A DNA stretch of 27,737 bases from an uncultured Helcococcus sp. (GTDB lineage Bacteria; Bacillota; Clostridia; Tissierellales; Peptoniphilaceae). Positions 1-7,783 of the stretch are shown piece after piece. The notes under the pieces were generated by a model that was not told the origin of the DNA, did not search any database, and saw only the letters and a list, made by a program, of their open reading frames with translations. The stretch is taken from the NCBI RefSeq assembly GCF_946998255.1, contig NZ_CAMPYN010000013.1, positions 1 to 27,737 of the forward strand, given 5' to 3'. A program made the translations under genes and the position numbers. Within the stretch, counting starts at the first letter, position 1. Each line of letters starts with the position of its first letter.

Positions 1-1897
1 ATGCGCCTTGTACCCTCTTTGGTTTTGGTAGCTTGCTTGGATAGTAAAGCATATCACCCTTACCTAAAAGCTTTTCAGCTCCTGCCATATCAATGATGGT
101 CCTAGAGTCAACACTTGACGCAACTTGGAAGGCAATTCTTGATGGTATATTAGCTTTAATAATACCGGTTATAACATTCACACTTGGCCTTTGTGTAGCT
201 ATTATAAGGTGAACACCACTTGCCCTACCCATTTGAGCTAGTCTAGTAATATAATTTTCAACATCTTTAGATGCTTCCATCATAAGGTCAGAAAGCTCAT
301 CAATAATAACAACTAGGTATGGTAGTTTCTCTAGTTCACTTTCACCATTTTCATCAATTTCTTCTTGGACTTTAGCATTATAAGCTTTAATGTCCCTGGT
401 ACCGGCTTCTGAGAATTTTTCAAACCTACTAGTCATTTCTCTTACAGCTTCATTTAATGATGCTGTAGCTTCTGATGCCTTAGTAACAACCTTTCTTCCC
501 CTTAAATGTGGAATATTGCTATATACTTTTAGTTCAACCATCTTTGGATCAATCATGATAAATTCTACTTCCTGAGGTGAGTACTTATAAATAATACTCA
601 TGATAATAGCATTCATCATAACCGACTTACCTGAACCTGTAGCACCAGCAATTAAAAGGTGTGGCATGGCATTGATTTTAGCATATTGTGGATGACCAAA
701 TATATCTCTACCGATTACTACGGTAATATCGTCATCTTCTTTTAGGAATTGTTCAGTTGAAACAAGTGACCTAAATGTAACTACATCTTTTTCCCTATTA
801 GGTACTTCTATACCCACATAAGGTTTACCAGGTATAGGAGCTTCAATTCTTATACTTGGAGCTGCAAGCGCCATAGCTAAGTCATTTGAAAGATTAGTAA
901 TCTTTGAAACTTTTACCCCTATTTGTGGTTTTACTTCATAAGAAGTTACGGTAGGTCCATTATTGATATTAACAACTTCTGATTCTATACCAAAACTTTC
1001 TAAGGTATTTTTAATGATTTCAGAATTTTTCAACAAAATACTTTCATCATCACTTACATTAGTATCTGATTTATTTAATAAGTCAATTGGTGGTTTAATA
1101 TATTCATAATCTTCATCATACTTGATGGCCACTTGACTTCCAGAACTAACTTCTTCTTCAAATATTTCATCATCATAAGCTTCTGTTTTTTCATCACTAG
1201 CATTATGATATGAAATATTTGGAACTATATCTTCTTCAATTGCTTTATTTCCAAAGTTTTCAATATAATTATTTTCTTTTGTATCAATAATAGTTTTTTC
1301 CCTAGTTTTTGACTCTGGTTTTCTAACTTTTTTACTATTATCATTTCTTTTTGTAAGATTAGATAGTTTATAGAAAATATTTTTAAAAAAATCTGCAATA
1401 GATTTATCAAATATATAAAAATAAGAAATAAAGAATAATAGAATAGTTAAGATATATATTCCAATATCAGCAATTAAGGCATTTATTATAAAATATATAG
1501 ATGTAAAGATAACACCTATACCTGAATAACTTAACGCTTGAGAATAAGAGTTTTCAACCATAGCATTATAATTTCCGCCCCTATTGTATATAGTCCCTAA
1601 TATCAATATTAAAGATAAAATAAGAAGGCTTATAACGCTAATGTCAGACTTATGCTTTACCCAAAATTTCTCATTATTTAAAGCAAAAAACATAAATAGA
1701 CTGTAGAAAGGTAATATGTAAGCTGTCAATCCAAATACTATAAAAATTGCTTGACTAATATATTTGCCTAGTATACCCATTTTATCTTTTAATAAAATAA
1801 CAGATAAAAAGACTACAAATAGACTGATAGCCAAAATAAGCTTTACTAAAGCTTGATCTTTTTTATTTTTATTAGTATTTCTTCTATTTTTAGCCAT
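1..1897 (-). CDS. ftsK: DNA translocase FtsK/SpoIIIE, N-terminal part (cut by window edge)
   Basis: ATP-driven DNA pump that moves chromosome ends through the division septum. The reading frame opens at ATG 1895-1897, behind a GGGGGAAAAT ribosome binding site, and stays open to base 1, giving about 632 residues. Four hydrophobic membrane segments lie in roughly residues 15-155. A charged, low-complexity linker follows (about 165-270), then the alpha/beta motor. Walker A is GATGSGKS at 418-425, Walker B ends in D533-E534, and an ATQRPS motif follows. The rest of the motor and the gamma (KOPS-reading) domain lie outside the window. After IPHL (464-465) the sequence reads RGRKVVT, where the family usually has LxxVVT or similar, so there is one extra, basic residue. 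The gene has its own promoter and is separated from pnp by a terminator. FtsK and SpoIIIE cannot be told apart here. Confidence 0.95.
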   Translation of the reverse strand, partial: MAKNRRNTNKNKKDQALVKLILAISLFVVFLSVILLKDKMGILGKYISQAIFIVFGLTAYILPFYSLFMFFALNNEKFWVKHKSDISVISLLILSLILILGTIYNRGGNYNAMVENSYSQALSYSGIGVIFTSIYFIINALIADIGIYILTILLFFISYFYIFDKSIADFFKNIFYKLSNLTKRNDNSKKVRKPESKTREKTIIDTKENNYIENFGNKAIEEDIVPNISYHNASDEKTEAYDDEIFEEEVSSGSQVAIKYDEDYEYIKPPIDLLNKSDTNVSDDESILLKNSEIIKNTLESFGIESEVVNINNGPTVTSYEVKPQIGVKVSKITNLSNDLAMALAAPSIRIEAPIPGKPYVGIEVPNREKDVVTFRSLVSTEQFLKEDDDITVVIGRDIFGHPQYAKINAMPHLLIAGATGSGKSVMMNAIIMSIIYKYSPQEVEFIMIDPKMVELKVYSNIPHLRGRKVVTKASEATASLNEAVREMTSRFEKFSEAGTRDIKAYNAKVQEEIDENGESELEKLPYLVVIIDELSDLMMEASKDVENYITRLAQMGRASGVHLIIATQRPSVNVITGIIKANIPSRIAFQVASSVDSRTIIDMAGAEKLLGKGDMLYYPSKLPKPKRVQGA

Positions 1898-1924
1898 ATT
1901 TTCCCCCATAAAAACTCTTTTATA

Positions 1925-1953
1925 ATTATATCATATTAGAGCTTTATAATAAA
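1925..1953 (-). promoter_or_regulatory. ftsK promoter (extended -10)
   Basis: The minus strand carries TATAAT (1925-1930) preceded by TGA, forming a TGnTATAAT extended -10. A weak -35, TTTATT (1948-1953), sits 17 nt upstream. It lies between the pnp terminator and the ftsK start, about 30 nt from the ATG, so ftsK is probably transcribed separately from pnp. Confidence 0.65.
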
Positions 1954-1960
1954 GATTGTA

Positions 1961-1994
1961 AAAATAAAAAATGCTAGAAAAATCTAGCATTTTT
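1961..1994 (-). terminator. Intrinsic terminator of pnp
   Basis: ATGCTAGA (1971-1978) and TCTAGCAT (1983-1990) form a stem with a 4-nt loop. Flanking A and T runs lengthen it to 12 bp. On the minus strand it is followed by TTTTTATTTT, a good U-tract, about 30 nt after the pnp stop. The flanks are A/T on both sides, so it could also work on the plus strand, but no plus-strand gene ends here. Confidence 0.85.
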
Positions 1995-2023
1995 AAGTAT
2001 TTTAAATTCTTAATTTTATTAAA

Positions 2024-4120
2024 CTATTCTCTTTCAAGTAAGTCTTTTCTTGATAGGTTTATTCTACCCTTGTCATCAACTTCAAGAACCTTAACCATGA
2101 TTTCATCGCCTTCTTTTACCACATCTTCAACTTTTTCAACTCTCTTGTGGTCTAATTTTGAAATGTGAACAAGGCCTTCTTTGTTGTATCCAAACTCTAC
2201 AAAGGCTCCAAAGTTTGTAATCTTTACAACCTTACCTAAGTATACGTCACCTTTTTCAGGTTCTTCTACAATACCATTTATAATTTCTAAGGCTCTTTCT
2301 CCTGAAGGACCATCTGGTGCTGTAATTGTTACTAAACCGTCGTCTTCAATATCAATTTTAACTCCAGTTTCTTCAATTATCTTATTAATTGTTTTACCAC
2401 CAGAACCAATAACTTCTCCAACCTTCTTAGGATCGATCTTTACTGAGAAGATTCTTGGTGCATTTGGTGATAATTCTTTTCTTGGTTCAGATATAGCAGA
2501 TAAAATCACATCTAAAATCTTAAATCTTGCAACTTTAGCATCTTCTAAAGCTTGGCTAAGAACAGACCTATCGATACCGTCAATCTTAATATCCATTTGT
2601 AGGGCTGTGATACCTTCTTTTGTACCAGCTACCTTAAAGTCCATATCTCCTAGGTGGTCTTCAAGTCCTTGGATATCTGTAAGTATAGATAAATCCTCAC
2701 CTTCTTTAATCAAGCCCATAGCAATACCTGCTACAGGTGCTTTTATTGGTACACCAGCATCCATTAAAGATAAGCTTGAGCCACAAACTGATGCCATTGA
2801 AGATGAACCATTTGATTCTAAAACTTCTGATACAAGTCTCATTACATATGGGAAGTCTTCTTCAGAAGGTAATACTGGCTCTAAAGCTCTTTCAGCAAGT
2901 CTACCATGTCCAATTTCTCTTCTACCAGCTGATCTAAATCTTCCAATTTCACCAACAGAATATCCTGGGAAATTGTAGTGGTGCATGTATCTCTTTGTTA
3001 CTTCTTCTTCGGTCATACCATCAATGTATTCTTTTTCTGAAGGTCCTGCTAGGGTAGCAATATTTAATACTTGAGTTTGTCCCCTAGTAAATAAACCAGA
3101 ACCATGTACCTTTGGTACTAAAGCAACTTCTGCTGATAAAGGTCTAATTTCTGTTAATTTTCTTCCATCTGGTCTTATCTTATCAACAGATATTAGTCTT
3201 CTTACAATTGTTTTTTCTAACTGGTTGAATATTCTTGAAACTTCTTTTAATAAGTCTTCATTATCTTCGTCTTCTTCGTCAATATATTTTTCTAAGACTT
3301 CTTCTCTTAAAGCATCTACATCGTCTTCTCTACTTGCCTTATCTGCATTTTTAAGAGCTTCTTTAATTCTAGCACCAAATTCAATTTCTATATCACTATA
3401 TAATTGTGGATCTACATCTTCATATTCAAATTCTTTTTTCTCTTTACCGATTTCTTCAACTATAGTTTTTATAAAGCGGCAAATATTTTTAATCTCTTCA
3501 TGTCCAAATAAGATTGCTTCTAACATTTCTTCTTCAGTAAGCTCTTGTGCACCAGCTTCTACCATCATGATAGCTTCTTCTGTACCAGCTAAGGTCAAGG
3601 CTAACTTTGATTTTTCTCTTTGTTCTTTATTTGGATTTATAATATATTGACCATCAATATACCCTACTTCTACCCCAGCTATTGGTCCCATAAATGGTAT
3701 ATCAGAAATAGATAGGGCTATTGAAGCACCAATCGTTGATAAGATACCATATTCATGGTCTTCATCGGCTGATAATACTGTAGCGACTATTTGAACATCA
3801 TTTTTATATCCTTCTGGAAATAGTGGTCTAATAGGTCTATCAATCATACGAGCTGTAAGTGTTGCCTCATCTGTTGGTTTACCTTCTCTTTTAACATATC
3901 CGCCAGGTATCCTACCCACAGCATACATTTTTTCTTGAACTTCTACTGATAGTGGGAAAAAGTCTATACCTTCCCTTGGTTTATCGGATGCAACTGCAGT
4001 CACTAAAACCATTGTATCACCAGATCTTAAGGTCAATGCAGCATTTGCTTGTTTAGCAAGCTTGCCTATTTCAATATCAAATTGATTATGATCTGATTTA
4101 TATTTATATGTATTTACCAT
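2024..4120 (-). CDS. pnp: Polyribonucleotide nucleotidyltransferase (PNPase)
   Basis: Phosphate-dependent 3'-5' exoribonuclease that degrades mRNA and is a degradosome partner. The 698-residue length is normal. Two RNase PH-like core domains (about 1-140 and 325-540) flank an alpha-helical segment with an acidic stretch around 285-300. The second core holds the conserved GRREIGHGRLAERAL and SSSMASVCGSSL segments that contribute to the phosphorolytic site. A KH domain follows (about 555-615, with VIGSGGKTI as its GxxG loop), then a C-terminal S1 domain (about 625-693, GAFVEFGYNKEGLVHIS). The start ATG has a good AAAGGAG site 5 nt upstream. It lies downstream of rpsO, the usual Firmicute and proteobacterial order, but an rpsO terminator sits between them. 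A small hairpin lies just upstream of the ribosome binding site. Confidence 0.98.
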   Translation of the reverse strand: MVNTYKYKSDHNQFDIEIGKLAKQANAALTLRSGDTMVLVTAVASDKPREGIDFFPLSVEVQEKMYAVGRIPGGYVKREGKPTDEATLTARMIDRPIRPLFPEGYKNDVQIVATVLSADEDHEYGILSTIGASIALSISDIPFMGPIAGVEVGYIDGQYIINPNKEQREKSKLALTLAGTEEAIMMVEAGAQELTEEEMLEAILFGHEEIKNICRFIKTIVEEIGKEKKEFEYEDVDPQLYSDIEIEFGARIKEALKNADKASREDDVDALREEVLEKYIDEEDEDNEDLLKEVSRIFNQLEKTIVRRLISVDKIRPDGRKLTEIRPLSAEVALVPKVHGSGLFTRGQTQVLNIATLAGPSEKEYIDGMTEEEVTKRYMHHYNFPGYSVGEIGRFRSAGRREIGHGRLAERALEPVLPSEEDFPYVMRLVSEVLESNGSSSMASVCGSSLSLMDAGVPIKAPVAGIAMGLIKEGEDLSILTDIQGLEDHLGDMDFKVAGTKEGITALQMDIKIDGIDRSVLSQALEDAKVARFKILDVILSAISEPRKELSPNAPRIFSVKIDPKKVGEVIGSGGKTINKIIEETGVKIDIEDDGLVTITAPDGPSGERALEIINGIVEEPEKGDVYLGKVVKITNFGAFVEFGYNKEGLVHISKLDHKRVEKVEDVVKEGDEIMVKVLEVDDKGRINLSRKDLLERE

Positions 4121-4132
4121 ACTTTCTCCTTT

Positions 4133-4148
4133 AATAGCACCTGCTATT
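4133..4148 (-). promoter_or_regulatory. Small hairpin just upstream of the pnp ribosome binding site
   Basis: On the minus strand AATAGC and GCTATT pair across a 4-nt loop. The stem ends immediately before the AAAGGAGAAAGTATG start region. It is too short and lacks the tract needed for a terminator, so it may set initiation or mRNA stability. PNPase autoregulates through its leader in E. coli. Nothing here proves the same mechanism. Confidence 0.3.
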
Positions 4149-4224
4149 ATATATTTTTAATCTTTTCTTCTCTTTATATATTAACATAGAACTTTAGTAA
4201 TTGTGTAAAATCATTTATTTTTAT

Positions 4225-4267
4225 AGTAAAATAATAAAGCTGAAGTCAATATATATTAACTCCAGCT
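4225..4267 (-). terminator. Terminator (possibly leaky) between rpsO and pnp
   Basis: A 13-bp stem with a 4-nt loop occupies 4238-4267 on the minus strand (outer pairs AGCTG/CAGCT, two G-U wobbles). It is followed by TTTATTATTTTACT. It starts 16 nt after the rpsO stop. The tract is T-rich but interrupted by A and C, so readthrough into pnp is likely. I see no convincing separate pnp promoter in 4121-4224. Confidence 0.75.
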
Positions 4268-4283
4268 CTTAATTATTGTTCTA

Positions 4284-4550
4284 TTATCTTCTTAATTTTA
4301 ATTTTGAAACGATATCTCTATATCTTTCAATATCTTTCTTTTCTAAGTAGTTTAATAGACCTCTTCTCTTACCGATTAACATGTATAATCCTCTTCTTGA
4401 AGCACTATCTTTTGGATTTGCTTTTAAGTGTTCTGTAAGATTGTCTATTCTATGTGAGAATATAGCAATTTGCACTTCTGGTGAACCTGTATCACCTTCA
4501 CCTCTACCATATTCTTTAATTAATTCTACTTTCTTTTCTGGTGTTATCAT
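4284..4550 (-). CDS. rpsO: 30S ribosomal protein S15
   Basis: Primary 16S rRNA-binding protein of the small-subunit platform. The start is ATG 4548-4550 (MITPEKKVEL), preceded by GGAGG with a 5-nt spacer. This gives 88 residues, the family length. The frame opens nine codons earlier, but that extension overlaps the ribosome binding site and is rejected. Conserved segments include GDTGSPEVQIA (S15 signature), HxxD...LxxHLKxxxKD, and SRRGLYMLIGKRRGLLNYL. It has its own promoter at the end of ribF and a folded leader, consistent with S15 autoregulation. Confidence 0.97.
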   Translation of the reverse strand: MITPEKKVELIKEYGRGEGDTGSPEVQIAIFSHRIDNLTEHLKANPKDSASRRGLYMLIGKRRGLLNYLEKKDIERYRDIVSKLKLRR

Positions 4551-4624
4551 ATCTTCCTCCATATTTTTATATTTCACTTTTTACCGAGTAAAGACCGGAG
4601 TCCTCTATTACCAAGCAAAAGTAC
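4551..4624 (-). promoter_or_regulatory. Structured rpsO leader, candidate S15 autoregulatory element
   Basis: From the predicted start at about 4624 the minus-strand leader contains GACTCCGGTC, a short helix closed by a UCCG (UNCG-type) loop. GTAA and TTAC flank it and can pair, with an asymmetric internal loop between the two helices. rpsO leaders across bacteria bind S15 and repress translation, with structures that differ by lineage. That this one binds S15 is an inference from position and fold. Confidence 0.5.
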
Positions 4625-4630
4625 TTAATA

Positions 4631-4659
4631 AGTATAACAAATAATATTAGTTTTGTAAA
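4631..4659 (-). promoter_or_regulatory. rpsO promoter (TTTACA-17-TATACT, extended -10)
   Basis: The minus strand reads TTTACA (4654-4659), a 17-nt spacer, then TATACT (4631-4636) preceded by TGT. The -35 overlaps the ribF stop region, so rpsO transcription can start inside the end of the upstream operon. Confidence 0.8.
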
Positions 4660-5594
4660 TTATTTTTTTTATATTTTAAGGCAAAATCTAGGTCTTGGTC
4701 CATTTGTTTAATAAGTTCTTCTTTACTATCAAACTTTACCTGTCCCCTGATCCAGTCTATGAATTCAACTTTCACCTTTGAACCATATATTTTTTCATTG
4801 AAATCCAAGATATAAACTTCTACTTTTATGTCCTTGCTATTTGTAACTGTAGGATTCGTACCTATTGAAGTTAATGATAAATACTTATTTGAATTGATAT
4901 AAATATTGGTCAAATACACCCCTTCAGCAGGTAAAACATATGGAAAATCTAAGGCAAGATTTGCAGTTGGATATCCTAACTCTTTGCTTCCTATTTTTTT
5001 TCCATGGACAACCTGTCCTTTAATTGTATAATTGTTTCCAAGTATAGTAGATGCTTCCTTCACCTCTCCAGATTTTATCATGTCCCTTATCAAGGTAGAT
5101 GATAGTTTTGAGCCTTTATATAAATAATCATCTACAATATAGGCATTTAAAAGATTATCTTTTTCATATTGTAAAATATGACTAACATTGGCATCGTCTT
5201 TTTTACCGAAGGTATAGTCTCTTCCACATACAATAGAATTTGCTTTTAGCTGACCGACTATAAAATCAAGCATAAATTGGTCTCTATTTAATTTAGCAAA
5301 TTTCTCACTAAAGTCCTTTATGAATATATAGTCTATACCAAGTTTTTCTAAAGTTTCGATCTTATCTTCTACTGAGTTAAGATATCTTCTCTCAAATTGA
5401 GGAAAAACTTCATTAGTATGTTGCTTAAAAATAAGCACTGAAGATTTTATATCTTTTTCTTTAGCAACATCAATAGCCTTTTTTATGATATTTCTATGTC
5501 CTAGGTGAAAACCATCAAAATTTCCTAGGGCTATTGCTGATTTATCAATAGATTCTGTTGAATTTTCTTTATCTAAATCAATTATTCTTGCCAA
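4647..5594 (-). CDS. ribF: Bifunctional riboflavin kinase/FAD synthetase
   Basis: Makes FMN and then FAD from riboflavin. The N-terminal adenylyltransferase domain (about 15-180) shows the GNFDGFHLGH nucleotide-binding motif (24-33) and a later SSTLIRDMI segment. The C-terminal flavokinase domain (about 185-310) shows GKKIGSKELGYPTANL and a VYLTNIYI-type strand. The start codon is TTG (5592-5594), with GGAG 8 nt upstream lying inside the last codons of truB. No other start fits, because the motif begins soon after. It overlaps truB by 13 nt, suggesting translational coupling. Length 315 is normal. No FMN riboswitch is seen upstream. Confidence 0.96.
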   Translation of the reverse strand: MARIIDLDKENSTESIDKSAIALGNFDGFHLGHRNIIKKAIDVAKEKDIKSSVLIFKQHTNEVFPQFERRYLNSVEDKIETLEKLGIDYIFIKDFSEKFAKLNRDQFMLDFIVGQLKANSIVCGRDYTFGKKDDANVSHILQYEKDNLLNAYIVDDYLYKGSKLSSTLIRDMIKSGEVKEASTILGNNYTIKGQVVHGKKIGSKELGYPTANLALDFPYVLPAEGVYLTNIYINSNKYLSLTSIGTNPTVTNSKDIKVEVYILDFNEKIYGSKVKVEFIDWIRGQVKFDSKEELIKQMDQDLDFALKYKKNNLQN

Positions 5595-6475
5595 ATCAAT
5601 TTCTCCATTTTAAATATATTATCATTTTTCATAGCCAAACCTAAGAAATTATTGTTATTAAATACTAAAGTCAAAGTATTTTCCTGTATTTTCTCTGATT
5701 TTTTAATATCTTTCACATTAACTCTTTGACCATTTATAAGTCTAAATCTTATATTATCATCAACATCAAATCTAGGTAAAGTATCCAAAACTTCTTCTGG
5801 CTTTATTATTAGATTATAAAGATCTTCTTTTGAATACTTATCTATATCAGATATGTCTATAGTTTGTTCTATTGATAAGTTACCTACTTTAATCCTTTGT
5901 AAGTCTGTCATAAAGGCATAGGTCCCAAGATTTCTTCCTAAGTCATGGATTAGAGATCGTATGTATGTTCCTTTAGAACAATCTACATATATTTTAGCCC
6001 TATTAGCATTAAGATCTAATAGTTTTATATCATGAATAGTAACCTTACGAGCTTTAATTTCAACTTTTTTTCCTTCTCTGGCGTATTCATAAAGCTTTTT
6101 ACCATCAACCTTTATAGCTGAATAAATAGGAGGAACTTGTGATATTTCCCCCTTAAATTTATTCAATTCTTTATTTATTTCTTCTTTAGTAAATATTTGT
6201 TTGTCAGAAATATTGATTACTTCCCCTTCACAATCATAAGTGGAAGTCTCTTTTCCAAATTCTAAATCCGCTATATAGGCCTTACCAAGGTCGCTAACAT
6301 ATTGGGAGAGTTTTGTAGCCCTACCAATACACATCGGTAGAACACCAGTTGCAATCGGATCTAGGGTGCCTGTATGGCCAACCTTTTTTGTCCCTAGTTT
6401 CTTTCTTAAAATTGCAACCACATCATGGGAAGTCATGTTTTTAGCTTTATTTATCGCTAAGATCCCCATCTTCAT
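5582..6475 (-). CDS. truB: tRNA pseudouridine(55) synthase
   Basis: Forms pseudouridine-55 in the T-loop of tRNAs. At 297 residues it has the TruB catalytic block: GHTGTLDPIATGVLP holds the nucleophilic Asp, preceded by NKAKNMTSHDVV. KVPPIYSAIKVDGKKLYEYAREG-like sequence (quoted here only approximately) matches the RNA-binding thumb region, and CSKGTYIRSLIHDLG is the second conserved block. The start ATG at 6475 has GGAG 7 nt upstream. The 5' end overlaps nrnA by 29 nt and the 3' end overlaps ribF by 13 nt. This is the classic rbfA-nrnA-truB-ribF order. Confidence 0.97.
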   Translation of the reverse strand: MKMGILAINKAKNMTSHDVVAILRKKLGTKKVGHTGTLDPIATGVLPMCIGRATKLSQYVSDLGKAYIADLEFGKETSTYDCEGEVINISDKQIFTKEEINKELNKFKGEISQVPPIYSAIKVDGKKLYEYAREGKKVEIKARKVTIHDIKLLDLNANRAKIYVDCSKGTYIRSLIHDLGRNLGTYAFMTDLQRIKVGNLSIEQTIDISDIDKYSKEDLYNLIIKPEEVLDTLPRFDVDDNIRFRLINGQRVNVKDIKKSEKIQENTLTLVFNNNNFLGLAMKNDNIFKMEKLIWQE

Positions 6476-7421
6476 ACAATTTCTCCATTCTTTTATTTAG
6501 TCGAGCAAAAACTTCATCAATATTACCTTTAGTTGTCGCACCTGAAGCTCTTACATGACCACCACCACCAAATTCGACAGCAATTTTAGAAACATCTACT
6601 TTAGCTTGTGATCTAAAACTTAATTTAGTTTCTTCAGCTGATTCTTCTTTAGCTATAGCTGATACTTCAATTCCATTTATAGTCCTTAGCATTGAGACTA
6701 AGCCTTCAGCATCATCCATAGTCATACCAAATTTTGCAACTAGGTCTTTAGTGATTTTTGCAGTTATTATTTGTTTACCAATTCTTGTGGCATTTTTAAT
6801 CACTTCAACTTGTAAGAATAATTGGTTAATATCTAATCTATCATACAATTCTTCTTGGATTCTTTTCTTATCAGCTCCAAGTCTAATTAATTTTGCTGCA
6901 TTTTCTAAGGTCTTAGCATCTGCTGCATCATATTGGAACCTGTATGTGTCGGTCATTATACCTAAGTATAGGTAATTTGCAGCTTCTTTTGGTATTTCAA
7001 TATTTGAATCAATAAATATTTCTGCTACCATTTCACTAGCTGATGATGACATATAGATTATATCATTGTTAGAATAACCTTCATTTGTAATATGGTGGTC
7101 AATGATTGCAGTATCCTTAGCCTCATCCATATATTTAGCTGATGAACCTATTCTAGCTTTATCAGCACTATCTACAGATATAAATAAGTCAGCTTTTTCA
7201 AATTCATCATTGAAATATAAATCATCCCTATACATGAAATTGATATATGTTGGGTAGTCATCATTTTTTACTACATAAACATTTTTTCCCATATTTCTTA
7301 AAATAAGGCAGAGACCAAATGAAGATCCAATAGCATCTCCATCTGGTGCAATATGTGCAGATATTAAAATATTTTCTGCCTTATCTATTTGTTTTATAAG
7401 TTTATTTATCTTCTCTTGCAT
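6447..7421 (-). CDS. nrnA: DHH/DHHA1 phosphoesterase, NrnA-type nanoRNase/pAp phosphatase
   Basis: Degrades 2-5 nt RNAs and often dephosphorylates 3'-phosphoadenosine 5'-phosphate (pAp), replacing the Orn exonuclease missing from Firmicutes. The 324 residues carry the DHH-family metal motifs: AHIAPDGDAIGS (about 22-33), SVDSADK (about 83-89), and AIIDHHITNEG (about 104-114). The C-terminal DHHA1 motif GGGGHVRASGA lies near residues 288-298. ATG 7421 has GAGG 6 nt upstream, inside the end of rbfA, which it overlaps by 20 nt. The location between rbfA and truB is usual in Firmicutes. The pAp activity is inferred from the family. Confidence 0.94.
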   Translation of the reverse strand: MQEKINKLIKQIDKAENILISAHIAPDGDAIGSSFGLCLILRNMGKNVYVVKNDDYPTYINFMYRDDLYFNDEFEKADLFISVDSADKARIGSSAKYMDEAKDTAIIDHHITNEGYSNNDIIYMSSSASEMVAEIFIDSNIEIPKEAANYLYLGIMTDTYRFQYDAADAKTLENAAKLIRLGADKKRIQEELYDRLDINQLFLQVEVIKNATRIGKQIITAKITKDLVAKFGMTMDDAEGLVSMLRTINGIEVSAIAKEESAEETKLSFRSQAKVDVSKIAVEFGGGGHVRASGATTKGNIDEVFARLNKRMEKLYEDGDLSDK

Positions 7422-7782
7422 CTATTGCCTCATTATCTTTTTTAATAACTTGATCTATAAGTTTATCCAGCTTATTAACTTTTTCAAGATGTTCATCTAG
7501 GGTAAATCTTAAATCAGGTATATGACGTAGGTTCATCCTTTCTCCCAATAATTTTTTAATGTATCCTATTGAAGATGTTAATCCCGCCATAGTTTCTTCC
7601 TTATCTTTTTTATCACCTAAAACTGAAACATATATTTTTGCTGATTGTAGGTCATCTTTCAAATCTATTTCAGTAATTGATGTTATAGGAGCAATCCTTG
7701 AATCTTTAAGGTCCTGATTAATAATTACAGAAATTTCTTTCTGCATTTCTGATGCAATTCTTGATATTCTAGTTTTTTTCAT
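7402..7782 (-). CDS. rbfA: 30S ribosome-binding factor A
   Basis: Small KH-fold factor for late 30S maturation and 16S 5'-end processing. I chose ATG 7780-7782 (MKKTRISRIASEMQ), which begins one base after the infB stop and has GAGAG 5 nt upstream. An upstream in-frame TTG at 7794 would add four residues and overlap infB by 11 nt. It has a poorly spaced ribosome binding site and is less likely. The chosen start gives 126 residues, within the family range. Family features are the N-terminal RxxRIxxEM helix, a KIYVSVLGD strand, and the RHIPDLRFTLDEHLE segment. Confidence 0.94.
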   Translation of the reverse strand: MKKTRISRIASEMQKEISVIINQDLKDSRIAPITSITEIDLKDDLQSAKIYVSVLGDKKDKEETMAGLTSSIGYIKKLLGERMNLRHIPDLRFTLDEHLEKVNKLDKLIDQVIKKDNEAIDAREDK

Positions 7783-7783
7783 C

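Noticed and set aside
1225..1410. 61-residue minus-strand frame inside ftsK
   Set aside because: Out of frame with the ftsK reading frame, which is continuous from 1897 to the window edge; Lys/Ile-rich shadow.
2181..2978. 265-residue open frame on the plus strand
   Set aside because: Antisense shadow of pnp; Ser/Pro/Ile-rich translation, no ribosome binding site and no recognisable domain.
3225..3650. 141-residue plus-strand frame
   Set aside because: Antisense of the acidic region of pnp; serine runs come from reversed Glu/Asp codons.
4121..4224. Dedicated pnp promoter
   Set aside because: TTTACA and several AT-rich hexamers occur, but none pair with a -10 at an acceptable 16-18 nt spacing.
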